Source: Woeseia sp. (lineage in GTDB: Bacteria; Pseudomonadota; Gammaproteobacteria; Steroidobacterales; Woeseiaceae). From it: a DNA stretch of 64,000 nucleotides. Location: NCBI GenBank assembly GCA_021773015.1, contig JAJFKW010000001.1, forward strand, positions 186,001 to 250,000, in the 5' to 3' direction. The notes beneath the pieces are model-generated. The model was not told the origin of the DNA and did no database searches. It saw nothing but the letters and a program-made list of their open reading frames with translations. How positions within the stretch are numbered: the first letter of the stretch is position 1; every line of letters starts with the position of its first letter. Below, one piece after another: positions 19,370-26,892 of the stretch. A program made the position numbers and the translations under genes.

Positions 19370-20059
19370 ATGAGTGATTCCCGTTATCCCAATGAGAGTG
19401 CGGACTACAGGTCTGCTCGCGATGAGCTGCTTGAAGAAGAGCGAGCATTGATAGAAAAAGTAAAATCGGTTGCAGAGCTGCGGAGAAAATTGCCACCCGG
19501 TGGTCGACTGAAAGAAGACTACAGACTCACTTGGGCAACCGACGACAAATTGGGTCAGGAGGTCAGATTTTCAGAGCTCTTTGGCGATAAGAAAACGCTA
19601 CTCATCTACAGTTTCATGTACGGGCCCGGCTGGGACAATCCCTGTCCATCATGCACATCGTTGGTCGATGGTTTCGATAGAACATCTTATCAAGTGAGCA
19701 ATGACGCAGCCTTCGTAGCTATCGCGAAGGCGCCGGCGCAGATGATCAACGCATGGGCCAAGATTCGCGCTTGGTCGGAAATCGCACTTGTGTCTGGTGC
19801 AGACTGTACGTATCAGGCTGACTACAAGTGTCAGGGCGAAAGTGATGACATGCAATGGCCGGTTATGCAGGTTTTCAGAAAACAGAATAACGAAATTTTT
19901 CATTTCTGGGGAACTGAACTGCATGGCAATCACGTTGATACCGTTTGGCCATATTGGAACCTAATGGATTTTACGCCGGAAGGACGGCCAGATATCCTCA
20001 CACCACCGCAGAATTTCCGCTCAAAATTCTTGGAAGACAACTTCCTAAATCAAGATTAG
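19370..20059 (+). CDS. DUF899 family thioredoxin-like protein
   Basis: 229 residues. The N-terminal helix (ARDELLEEERALIEKVKSV) and the later YSFMYGPGWDNPCPSCTSLV signature define the DUF899 thioredoxin-fold family, with a CPSC pair at the position of the thioredoxin active site. ATG at 19370 follows a strong AGGAGG. It lies directly downstream of the ArsR gene and is probably regulated by it. Role unknown; a redox function is only a fold-based guess. Confidence 0.9.
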   Translation: MSDSRYPNESADYRSARDELLEEERALIEKVKSVAELRRKLPPGGRLKEDYRLTWATDDKLGQEVRFSELFGDKKTLLIYSFMYGPGWDNPCPSCTSLVDGFDRTSYQVSNDAAFVAIAKAPAQMINAWAKIRAWSEIALVSGADCTYQADYKCQGESDDMQWPVMQVFRKQNNEIFHFWGTELHGNHVDTVWPYWNLMDFTPEGRPDILTPPQNFRSKFLEDNFLNQD

Positions 20060-20114
20060 TCATATTTACTTTCCCGATTAGGTATTTTCTAACTGACCGA
20101 ATTCCGCTTTGCAT

Positions 20115-20597
20115 TCAGATTTTTTTGTGAGCGAAGTATAACGTCTTGACAATTTTGGCGTGTATTACCTGCTGCTCATCTACCAGTTCGACAGCATAGT
20201 CCCGGATGATTTTTCGCTCATTCGCAAGTTCGGCTTTGATCGACTCGATTTCCTCGGTACTGATGCGAAATTCTGCAGTCAGAGTAGATCGCCCTGGCTT
20301 GAGGTGATCAATTCGACCCGAAATATCCCAGACGACATAGTCGGGACCCAGTGTGCGAAGAAACATCACCATGTAAAACGGATCTACCGCCGCATACATG
20401 CTACCGCCGTAGATCGTTCCAACGTAATTCCTTGTTGACAGTTTCAATGGTAGTTTAATTTTGACGTATTGCTGATTGGCAGAGATGCAAATTACACGTG
20501 CGCCGGTACGCCGAAATGCCGGAAAAAAGTTAAATTGCCAACGGAGAAATTTTGAATGCCAAGATTCCTCTTCCGTCGGAGTTTCTGCAATTACCAT
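20115..20597 (-). CDS. DUF4442 hotdog-fold thioesterase-like protein
   Basis: 160 residues matching DUF4442: FNFFPAFRRTGARVICIS, NYVGTIYGGSMYAAVDPFYM (the hotdog helix region with the GG turn) and VWDISGRIDHLKPG. Hotdog proteins of this type are related to acyl-CoA thioesterases, though catalysis has not been shown for most. It is convergent with the DUF899 gene. Confidence 0.85.
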   Translation of the reverse strand: MVIAETPTEEESWHSKFLRWQFNFFPAFRRTGARVICISANQQYVKIKLPLKLSTRNYVGTIYGGSMYAAVDPFYMVMFLRTLGPDYVVWDISGRIDHLKPGRSTLTAEFRISTEEIESIKAELANERKIIRDYAVELVDEQQVIHAKIVKTLYFAHKKI

Positions 20598-20636
20598 TGG
20601 GCTGAATATTCCATAGTGTGATTTTCTACTGTTGTG

Positions 20637-20674
20637 CTGCAGAGACCAAAAATGTCTCTGGCAACGAGAGCGCG
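20637..20674. repeat. Left direct repeat bracketing the XRE-GNAT pair
   Basis: It ends in a 14-bp stretch (GCAACGAGAGCGCG, 20661-20674) that recurs exactly at 21452-21465, and both copies begin with CTGCAG. It also contains a hairpin (CAGAGAC, 7-nt loop, GTCTCTG at 20640-20660). Confidence 0.5.
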
Positions 20675-20682
20675 GAAGCGGC

Positions 20683-21210
20683 TCATTGCAATGCCAGTTT
20701 AAAAAGTAGTTCAGTGTCTTTGACGTTCATATCGAGACACGAAAAACCGTTCTTTTCCAAAACACGTTGCGAGGCCAGGTTACTTCTATTGACACCACCA
20801 ACGAGGTAGCTTTTGCCTAAATCAGTGCACTGTTGTACAAGACCTTCAACCAGCTCGCTGGCAAGCCCTTTGCCCCACGATGATTCCGATAGCATGTAGC
20901 CTATGCGCAGCCCATCGTCTTCGGTCTCTGCGAGAATGACGAAACCAATTGCAGCGCCATTCTCTTTTTCAATTACGATAAACGGTAGGCTGTCGATAAC
21001 TCGTTCTGCGATCCAGCGTTTGGCACGGTCGAGAGTGTAATTTCCTTGCCATGGCAACGGAAGTTCTCTCGTAACCGCTGGTGTAAGGATACTCTGCACA
21101 GCGTTGGGCAGCCATTGCTTGCCCGGGTACTCTTTTTCGACAGTATGCCAGCCGCGGACAGACAACCGTTTGGTGGTAAAACTGAAATCTTGTGCAATTC
21201 CGTCGTTCAT
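20683..21210 (-). CDS. GNAT family N-acetyltransferase
   Basis: 175 residues of the RimJ/RimL-like GNAT type: TLDRAKRWIAERVIDSLPFI, GAAIGFVILAETEDDGLRIG, the acetyl-CoA loop SESSWGKGLASELVEGLV and the late VNRSNLASQRVLEKNGFSC. ATG at 21210 overlaps the stop of the preceding XRE gene by 4 bases (ATGA), so the two are coupled. Substrate unknown. Confidence 0.9.
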   Translation of the reverse strand: MNDGIAQDFSFTTKRLSVRGWHTVEKEYPGKQWLPNAVQSILTPAVTRELPLPWQGNYTLDRAKRWIAERVIDSLPFIVIEKENGAAIGFVILAETEDDGLRIGYMLSESSWGKGLASELVEGLVQQCTDLGKSYLVGGVNRSNLASQRVLEKNGFSCLDMNVKDTELLFKLALQ

Positions 21211-21416
21211 TTTGGCGCGAAGACCTCCTTAACGATTGCACCCAAGACAGCCGATAGATTAAGCGCGAATATGGTTGAAAGGATAAATACGCCGTTTTTG
21301 ACCGTATTGATAGTCTTTCTGCTACCAGCGATTTTCTGCGCGAGTTCTACCTGTGTTTGGCCGAACGTTGATCTCAATTCCCGCAACGGTTTAGCGAACT
21401 CCGAATGGTCAGGCAT
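21207..21416 (-). CDS. Small XRE-family helix-turn-helix regulator
   Basis: About 69 residues. LRELRSTFGQTQVELAQKIA and then GSRKTINTVKNG fit the HTH_3 pattern of YgzD-like 67-residue XRE proteins. The segment after the motif (VFILSTIFALNLSAVLGAIV) is diverged from the usual SPSLELAFKIA, which may weaken the fold. ATG at 21416 is chosen; an upstream start would run through the flanking repeat. It is operonic with GNAT (4-base overlap). Confidence 0.7.
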   Translation of the reverse strand: MPDHSEFAKPLRELRSTFGQTQVELAQKIAGSRKTINTVKNGVFILSTIFALNLSAVLGAIVKEVFAPK

Positions 21417-21423
21417 TTCTGCT

Positions 21424-21465
21424 CTGCAGCAACACCAAAACAGATAGTGGCGCAACGAGAGCGCG
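21424..21465. repeat. Right direct repeat bracketing the XRE-GNAT pair
   Basis: Partner of the repeat at 20637-20674: shared CTGCAG start, a related CCAAAA middle and an exact 14-bp end (21452-21465). Confidence 0.5.
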
Positions 21466-21574
21466 CTGTCCTATCCGTTCGCGTCAGACACGCCCTCTAG
21501 CATAAACTCGCAGGCACGCATGGTGTAAAATTCTCTCCAACACTTGCTCAGAAACTAGATTTGGAACACAAATT

Positions 21575-22516
21575 ATGGCGACGAAAAAACGCTTAGGTCG
21601 CGGCTTGGACGCGTTATTAAGTGGCGGCAACCAGACAGCGACTCCGGCCTATAGTGCTGGATCATACGATGACATGAGTATCATCGATTTGGCTCCTGGC
21701 CCATATCAGCCAAGACAGTCGATTGATGACGACAGTCTGGCGGATCTAGTCCAGTCGATTCAACAGCAAGGTGTACTGCAACCGTTGTTAGTGCGTGCGA
21801 AATCGGGCGCAATGGCAAAAGACAAGCTGGCTAAGTATGAAATTGTAGCGGGGGAACGTCGCTGGCGAGCGGCAAAACTTGCTGGGTTTAAGAGTGTGCC
21901 CGTGATCATTCGTGACCTCGACGATAAAGCGGCGCTGGCGGTCGCGTTAATCGAGAATCTGCAGCGCGAAGACTTGAGTCCCATTGAAGTTGCAGAATCT
22001 CTGCACAAGTTAGTTGAGGAATTTGGTTTGACGCACAAGGAAGTCGCAGAGGCCGTGGGGCGATCGCGTTCGGCAGTGAGCAACTATTTGCGGCTGTTAG
22101 ATCTAGAGCCTTCAGTGCGCAACTTGCTTACGACCGCGCAGCTCGACATGGGACACGCACGCGCTTTGCTATCTCTAGATGACCGCGAACAGGCCATCGT
22201 AGCGAACAAAGTCGCCAAGGAAGACCTTTCGGTTCGGCAAGTCGAAAGCTTGGTTGCGGACCGTATGAATTCCGATCGCGCACGTGCCGCAAAACCTGTT
22301 GCATCTATAGACACGCAATCCCGTTGGCTGCAACATCAATTCGCAAAGGAATTGGGTGTGAACGTGGCAATCCGCGTGCGCAAAAATGGCGGTCGCACCT
22401 TGGGTATTGAGTTCAATGATTTAGAGCAGTTACAAACGACACTAGTCGAGATAACAGAATTGGTGCAGCAAGTCAGAGATACCGCAGGACCCAGGGTCAG
22501 AGATAGTAAACGCTGA
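21575..22516 (+). CDS. parB: ParB/RepB/Spo0J chromosome-partition protein
   Basis: 313 residues of canonical chromosomal ParB. The N-terminal ParA-contact peptide is KKRLGRGLDALLS (4-16). The CTP-binding ParB/Srx domain has GERRWRAAK (93-101) and ENLQREDLSP (127-136). The HTH for parS is at about 152-175 (LTHKEVAEAVGRSRSAVSNY), with a C-terminal dimerisation domain. It begins with ATG at 21575. No parA lies next to it: the neighbours are an XRE-GNAT cassette and a GFA gene. It therefore appears orphaned from its usual partner, and it lies only about 41 kb from dif. Confidence 0.95.
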   Translation: MATKKRLGRGLDALLSGGNQTATPAYSAGSYDDMSIIDLAPGPYQPRQSIDDDSLADLVQSIQQQGVLQPLLVRAKSGAMAKDKLAKYEIVAGERRWRAAKLAGFKSVPVIIRDLDDKAALAVALIENLQREDLSPIEVAESLHKLVEEFGLTHKEVAEAVGRSRSAVSNYLRLLDLEPSVRNLLTTAQLDMGHARALLSLDDREQAIVANKVAKEDLSVRQVESLVADRMNSDRARAAKPVASIDTQSRWLQHQFAKELGVNVAIRVRKNGGRTLGIEFNDLEQLQTTLVEITELVQQVRDTAGPRVRDSKR

Positions 22517-22540
22517 ACCGCTCAGGATCAGTTTTATCAC

Positions 22541-22981
22541 TCAGCTGTGTTCTGCGATTACGCTCTGCGGACCACCCTCAGGTACCGTCTCGAATGCCGG
22601 AAGATCTGGACTTACATAGTCCCAATCCGCTGCTCGACTTGAGTAGACCACCATTGACGGCGATACGACACCAAGATCGTCAAGGCTTGATGCGCGGGGA
22701 AAACAGACGTCGGCCATTGCCGAATTTGTGGAGTAAACCGGACTTCCACAGGTAGGACAAAAGAAACGCCTAACCATGTTGCCGCTATCGGCCGCTTTAT
22801 CGAAATAGTTGAGAGCGCCGTCAACGCTAAATCCTTCTTTTGGAACCACCACATGGGTGCAGTGACCCGTTCCACTCGACTTCCGGCAATCAACGCAATG
22901 GCAATGTGCGGCGAGCATGGGGTCTGCCATACTTGTAAATTCTACGCTGCCGCAAAGGCAGCTTCCTGTAAATCCTGACAT
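22541..22981 (-). CDS. GFA family protein (CENP-V/GFA zinc fold)
   Basis: 146 residues with the GFA zinc-binding pattern: CLCGSVEF near the N-terminus, then HCHCVDCRKSSGTGH and RRFFCPTCGSPVYS. ATG at 22981 is chosen because GGGAG lies 8 bases ahead; the frame is open much further upstream but crosses the HxlR operator and gene. Family members include glutathione-dependent formaldehyde-activating enzyme and uncharacterised zinc proteins. Divergent from an HxlR regulator that probably controls it. Confidence 0.9.
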   Translation of the reverse strand: MSGFTGSCLCGSVEFTSMADPMLAAHCHCVDCRKSSGTGHCTHVVVPKEGFSVDGALNYFDKAADSGNMVRRFFCPTCGSPVYSTNSAMADVCFPRASSLDDLGVVSPSMVVYSSRAADWDYVSPDLPAFETVPEGGPQSVIAEHS

Positions 22982-23019
22982 TTCTGTTACTCCCATCGAT
23001 ACGCGGAATCGTGTAAAAT

Positions 23020-23032
23020 TATTTAGTGGATA
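23020..23032. promoter_or_regulatory. Candidate HxlR operator
   Basis: TATTTAGTGGATA sits between the divergent GFA and HxlR genes, 28 bp ahead of the HxlR ATG. It matches 11 of 13 positions of the perfect palindrome TATCTAGTAGATA found beside the other HxlR gene at 58599-58611. Confidence 0.5.
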
Positions 23033-23060
23033 GTGAATTGCAATATACAAGTGACTTATC

Positions 23061-23438
23061 ATGACGTCAACCATAAAGAATGCCTCTCGCTCGGATTGTC
23101 CAATTGCTACCTCGTTGAGTATCGTCGGTGACCGTTGGACCTTAGTCATGGTGCGCGACATGATCACCGGCAAAAAACGTTTTGCCGAGTTTCTTGCGTC
23201 ACCCGAACGAATCACAACCAACGTTTTAAGCGACCGCCTAAACCGAATGGAGGCGTCCGGGCTTGTCGAAAAAACGGCATATCAGACCAATCCAATTCGT
23301 TACGAATACGAGCTGACAGAGAAGGGCGTCGCGTTACACCCGATAATGCAGGCCATGTGTCGTTGGGCGAATAAACACGAGCCGCAAACTTGGACACCCC
23401 CGAAAAGTTTCATGCGACGACGAAGCGCTATTAAATAA
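23061..23438 (+). CDS. HxlR-family transcriptional regulator
   Basis: 125 residues of one winged helix: CPIATSLSIVGDRWTLVMVR (family start), GKKRFAEFLASPERITTNVL, SDRLNRMEASGLVEKTAYQT and YELTEKGVALHPIM. The early Cys in SDCPIA is the position used for redox or electrophile sensing in many HxlR proteins. Divergent from the GFA gene; a palindromic site lies in the shared promoter region. Confidence 0.93.
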   Translation: MTSTIKNASRSDCPIATSLSIVGDRWTLVMVRDMITGKKRFAEFLASPERITTNVLSDRLNRMEASGLVEKTAYQTNPIRYEYELTEKGVALHPIMQAMCRWANKHEPQTWTPPKSFMRRRSAIK

Positions 23439-23465
23439 GCGCCGTTGACTCGGACGATAGGACTA

Positions 23466-24053
23466 TCATTTATCAGCGATACGTCGATAGACACTCATTG
23501 TCACGCCGTTTGAGGTCGCCGCGGTCTTGCTAAGGGACAGGTTTGTCAAGCCGCCGCCGTCTCCGAACAATCGTTTCCCGTGACCGACTACGACCGGAAA
23601 AGTCCATAGCCGGAATTCGTCAATCAGGCGGTGCTCCAGCAGGGTCTGAATCAATTGCCAGCTGCCATGCACCTGAAGTAACGGCCCATCTTCCTTTTTT
23701 AAACGTGAGATGGCTGCGACTACATCGCCAGTGATCGGTATCGAATTATTCCACTCGAGAGCGCTGCGCGTGGATGTCACCACGTATTTCTTTGCGCTAT
23801 TTAGAATATCGGCATGTGGGTCGTCCTTGATACCTGACCAGTGAGGCGCAAAACTTTCATACGTCTTCCTGCCGAGTAATAGGTCGTAGGGCACGGCCAT
23901 CGCGATGTCGTTGACTTGTTCCATCACCTCACTCCAGTAATTGGTTGCCCAACCACCGCGATCGAAGTCGTTCGACCGATCTTCGTCCGCGTGTGCGGGT
24001 GCTTGCATGACACCGTCGCAGGTCAAAAAGGTCAAGACAGCGAGTTCTCTCAT
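23466..24053 (-). CDS. Dihydrofolate reductase family protein (RibD C-terminal-like)
   Basis: 195 residues with the RibD-C/DHFR-like fold: LTFLTCDGVMQAP, LLLGRKTYESFAPHW, KKYVVTSTRSALEWNNSIPI, LLQVHGSWQLIQTLLEHRLI and FPVVVGHGKRLFGDG. Such stand-alone proteins are probable NADPH-dependent reductases of unknown substrate, not true folate enzymes. It is convergent with the HxlR gene. Confidence 0.92.
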   Translation of the reverse strand: MRELAVLTFLTCDGVMQAPAHADEDRSNDFDRGGWATNYWSEVMEQVNDIAMAVPYDLLLGRKTYESFAPHWSGIKDDPHADILNSAKKYVVTSTRSALEWNNSIPITGDVVAAISRLKKEDGPLLQVHGSWQLIQTLLEHRLIDEFRLWTFPVVVGHGKRLFGDGGGLTNLSLSKTAATSNGVTMSVYRRIADK

Positions 24054-24366
24054 TTAGTAATATCCTGTGTCGTGGAACATTGATTTTGGAGTTAGGATTA
24101 GAAATGATCTGATACACGGCCACTCTACGCTTGCGTTATGACTTTGCCGTAGATTTATCCGATTTTACTTGTATTGAGGTATAGCCTGAAACATTTGCTC
24201 AAGATTGAATACGCGTTACGTCGTTGTGTATTCAAGTCGAGGTGGCAATTCTGCATACACATTTCCAGTAGCCAGGCCTTCGGGTGTAAGCCAGCGTGAT
24301 TGACTCATTACCTTTGTTTGGGTAACGCAGACTAATGAAGTTGCTCGATTGTGAGACAATAGTCGC
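24054..24366. other. Intergenic region, nothing clear
   Basis: 313 bp between the divergent DHFR-like and dioxygenase-like genes. It must hold both promoters, but I could not single out boxes. A half-site resembling parS (CGTGGAACA at 24071-24079) lacks the other arm. Confidence 0.4.
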
Positions 24367-25158
24367 ATGGACAGCGCCGCAGAAGCCAATTCCAAATACT
24401 CGCTAAGCGAAGCGGCGGAGCTGTTAGCGTCAGATGGCTATGTATTGCTGCACCAGCTCTGTAACAGCGATTTGGTGAGATCAATTTTTCGTGTCTCTCG
24501 CCAAAAATCGCATACCATTCGCGAGGCACTTGGATCGAGAGAAATTGGAATTGGCAGTGCGGCCGGCTACGCAGAAATTGTGCAACGTTCTCTTGGTCGC
24601 TGGGACGTGCCTATCGAGCTTGAGGAATTTGGCGTTGATGAAATGGCGTTGCCGTGGTGGCCGCTGGTTACTGCGGTGCTGGGCGGTGATGCCGAGCATT
24701 CGTTTAGTGGCGTTGTGTCCAGCGAGCCCGGATGTACAGCGCAATGTTGGCATACAGACTCACCGCATATCGCCAAGGAACACCTAACACCACATGCCGT
24801 GAACATATTAATGGCATTGCACGACATACCGATGACGATGGGGCCCACCGAGTGTGCTCGGGGCTCCCACACCCTCACCAATCACTTAAACAACACGACG
24901 TTGGTGTTGGACGAGCTAATATATCAACACGCGAGTACGTCGCCGGCAATTCTCGTAAATGGGCTGCACCAAAGCGTCCCCGCGGGTTGCACAAGCGCTA
25001 TGTCCGAAGGCTCCTGTCTGGTGTTTGATGACCGCTTATTGCACCGTGGACTCGCGAATCAGTCAGACAGTGCACGGCATGTCGCATACTTTTCGTACCG
25101 TCGAAAAGGCTATGTCGGAGACACACACTTTGAGTCAAAACGCTCTATTTTCGAGTAA
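24367..25158 (+). CDS. Phytanoyl-CoA dioxygenase (PhyH) family protein
   Basis: 263 residues. The PhyH start is ELLASDGYVLLHQLCNSDLV. The Fe(II) ligands are the HTD of CWHTDSPHIAKEH and the distal His of DDRLLHRGLANQS. NILMALHDIPMTMGPTECAR and GSHTL are typical of the family core. ATG at 24367. Cytosolic 2-oxoglutarate-dependent hydroxylase; in bacteria these act on secondary metabolites, ectoine or lipids, and the substrate here is unknown. Confidence 0.88.
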   Translation: MDSAAEANSKYSLSEAAELLASDGYVLLHQLCNSDLVRSIFRVSRQKSHTIREALGSREIGIGSAAGYAEIVQRSLGRWDVPIELEEFGVDEMALPWWPLVTAVLGGDAEHSFSGVVSSEPGCTAQCWHTDSPHIAKEHLTPHAVNILMALHDIPMTMGPTECARGSHTLTNHLNNTTLVLDELIYQHASTSPAILVNGLHQSVPAGCTSAMSEGSCLVFDDRLLHRGLANQSDSARHVAYFSYRRKGYVGDTHFESKRSIFE

Positions 25159-25223
25159 GAGCCAGGCAGTAGGACAATTTGGGCGCTTGGGAGCTCTCTC
25201 GCGGATAGCCTGGCTCAGAGACA

Positions 25224-26003
25224 CTAAATATCGATACTGATTACAATTCCGGCGGTGAACCACATTCGCAACATGTCGAGTACATTCTGTGCAACTATTG
25301 TTTCAGCTGACCACTCCAATTGGGATTCACAAATGCCCGCGAATGCCACTCCGTCGAGCGCGTTCGATAGCGCCGCGTACTCGTCGGCCGCGAGCGATCG
25401 AAATTCGGTCAGGCGATCGAAATTTCGCCAAACCAGCCACGCTTGATTTTCGCTCTGGAGCGCCTCCGGCGGCTTTTGATTGGCTTTGATAGCACGCCAA
25501 ATTTCGACACTATTCCAACTCGACACGTAAAGCCGGACGCTCGGGTGAAATAGAAGTTTGATGGAGGGCCATTGCGTTGCAGGTATAGACGTTAGATTAT
25601 CCATAGGCTGCGCATCCGAGTCTGCAGCGTCAAAGACGTCCATCAACAGCCGTTCGAACTCTGCTAATTGGGAAAGCACGCCAAAGTCACTGAAGGGTTT
25701 ATTGTGTCGCAGAAAATCCGGAAGGTGATCGCAGAAATGACGCAGACTGGTTTGGTCTGAAGGATGCGTATCTATATACGCGGCAGCCAAAGTTTCGAAC
25801 CCATCGTCTCCTAGATAAACTCCAAGGGCAGGGTGGTCGACTTCGATGCTGCCGCGCAACCGAATTCGATACGCGTTGTAGTAGATGCTTAGACGTCTTG
25901 CACGATGCTCATCGGACGTAGCGTCAATATCGTCGACAATGCTCTCATTGGCGCGTTGCACGTACGCCATAAATCGATCCTGCAGATTTTTGAGGTCACT
26001 CAT
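25224..26003 (-). CDS. bufC: BufC/HvfC-type DUF2063 protein (bufferin maturation partner)
   Basis: 259 residues. The N-terminal DUF2063 domain (LQDRFMAYVQRANESIV, RRLSIYYNAYRIRLRGSIE, DHPALGVYLGDDGFETLA, HLPDFLRHNKPF) defines the partner protein of MNIO enzymes. The C-terminal half is the variable RRE-like region of this family. Its ATG overlaps the end of bufB by 8 bases. In studied bufferin systems BufC delivers the precursor to BufB. Last gene of the operon. Confidence 0.9.
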   Translation of the reverse strand: MSDLKNLQDRFMAYVQRANESIVDDIDATSDEHRARRLSIYYNAYRIRLRGSIEVDHPALGVYLGDDGFETLAAAYIDTHPSDQTSLRHFCDHLPDFLRHNKPFSDFGVLSQLAEFERLLMDVFDAADSDAQPMDNLTSIPATQWPSIKLLFHPSVRLYVSSWNSVEIWRAIKANQKPPEALQSENQAWLVWRNFDRLTEFRSLAADEYAALSNALDGVAFAGICESQLEWSAETIVAQNVLDMLRMWFTAGIVISIDI

Positions 26004-26832
26004 CTAAGTTTTTCTGCAGAGCCTCGGCCGCATGTTCTCTGGCGAGATCCAACTCCGCTTTCAAATCGTCGAATGGGGGAATGTTGTCGTCGCGTTCGAT
26101 CATGGTGCTTACCATTCCGAATCGTCGAAGAGCGGTGCGGTATAGCCGCCAAACTTCATCACGAACGTCATTGTCATGCGTATCGATGACGTGATCGCCG
26201 TTATCAGTGTGCCCCGCCAAATGAATCTGTTGAATTCTTTCGGTATCCAATCCCTTGAGGTAATCGTCAGGATCAAAACTGTGATTGCGCGCGCTCACAT
26301 ATATATTGTTGATATCCAGCAGCATGAGGCAATCGGCGCGCCTTACAACCTCAGCATAGAACTCCCACTCTTCAATTTTTGAGTGTGTGAAACTGACATA
26401 GCTAGACACGTTTTCAATTAGTAACGGTCGCTGCAGAATATCCTGCACTTGAATAATTCGGCCGGCAACGTGATCGATCGCCTCTTCTGTATACGGTAAC
26501 GGCATCAAATCGTGACTGTTCGTGCCACTTACACCCGTCCAGCAAAGGTGGTCCGAGACCCAATTTGGGTCTACCTCATCAATAAGTGCTTTAAGCGACT
26601 CTATGTACGACAGATTGAGCGGATCAGTGCTGCCTATTGACAGTGACACACCGTGCAAGACAATCGGATAGCGTTTTCGCACTTCGTGCAGATAATATTT
26701 TGGCTTGCCACCGGCAACCATGTAATTTTCGGACAGTGCTTCGAACCAGTCGACGTCCGGATTGTGCTCCAAAATATGCTGATAATGATCGGTTCGAAGA
26801 CCGAGGCCGAAGCCAATCGGCGGTAATTGCAT
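25996..26832 (-). CDS. bufB: BufB, DUF692-family multinuclear iron oxidase (MNIO)
   Basis: 278 residues of the MbnB/BufB TIM-barrel family. The ordered metal-site motifs are all present: VLHGVSLSIGS, SDHLCWTG, LIENVSSYVSF, LMLLDINNIYVSARNH, IQQIHLAGHTDNGDHVIDTH and the final MIERDDNIPPFDDL. These supply the His/Asp/Glu ligands of the di/tri-iron centre. Known relatives convert Cys in BufA precursors into thiooxazole-type groups that bind copper. It is preceded by a terminator-like hairpin only 10 bases before its ATG, and followed by bufC with overlap. Confidence 0.94.
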   Translation of the reverse strand: MQLPPIGFGLGLRTDHYQHILEHNPDVDWFEALSENYMVAGGKPKYYLHEVRKRYPIVLHGVSLSIGSTDPLNLSYIESLKALIDEVDPNWVSDHLCWTGVSGTNSHDLMPLPYTEEAIDHVAGRIIQVQDILQRPLLIENVSSYVSFTHSKIEEWEFYAEVVRRADCLMLLDINNIYVSARNHSFDPDDYLKGLDTERIQQIHLAGHTDNGDHVIDTHDNDVRDEVWRLYRTALRRFGMVSTMIERDDNIPPFDDLKAELDLAREHAAEALQKNLDE

Positions 26833-26841
26833 AACAGTTCC

Positions 26842-26871
26842 GAAAAAGAAAAGGGCGCCAAACTGGCGCCC
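26842..26871 (-). terminator. Attenuator/terminator hairpin between bufA2 and bufB
   Basis: On the minus strand GGGCGCCA-GTT-TGGCGCCC forms a perfect 8-bp GC-rich stem (26853-26871), followed at once by TTTTCTTTTT (26852-26843). It sits between the precursor stop (26893) and the bufB ATG (26832), so some transcripts should end after bufA2, giving more precursor than enzyme. Confidence 0.8.
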
Positions 26872-26892
26872 TAGATTTTGCTTTGAGCTGGC

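Noticed and set aside
24071-24079. CGTGGAACA looked like half of a parS site near parB
   Set aside because: The other arm is missing, so it is not a 16-bp palindrome.
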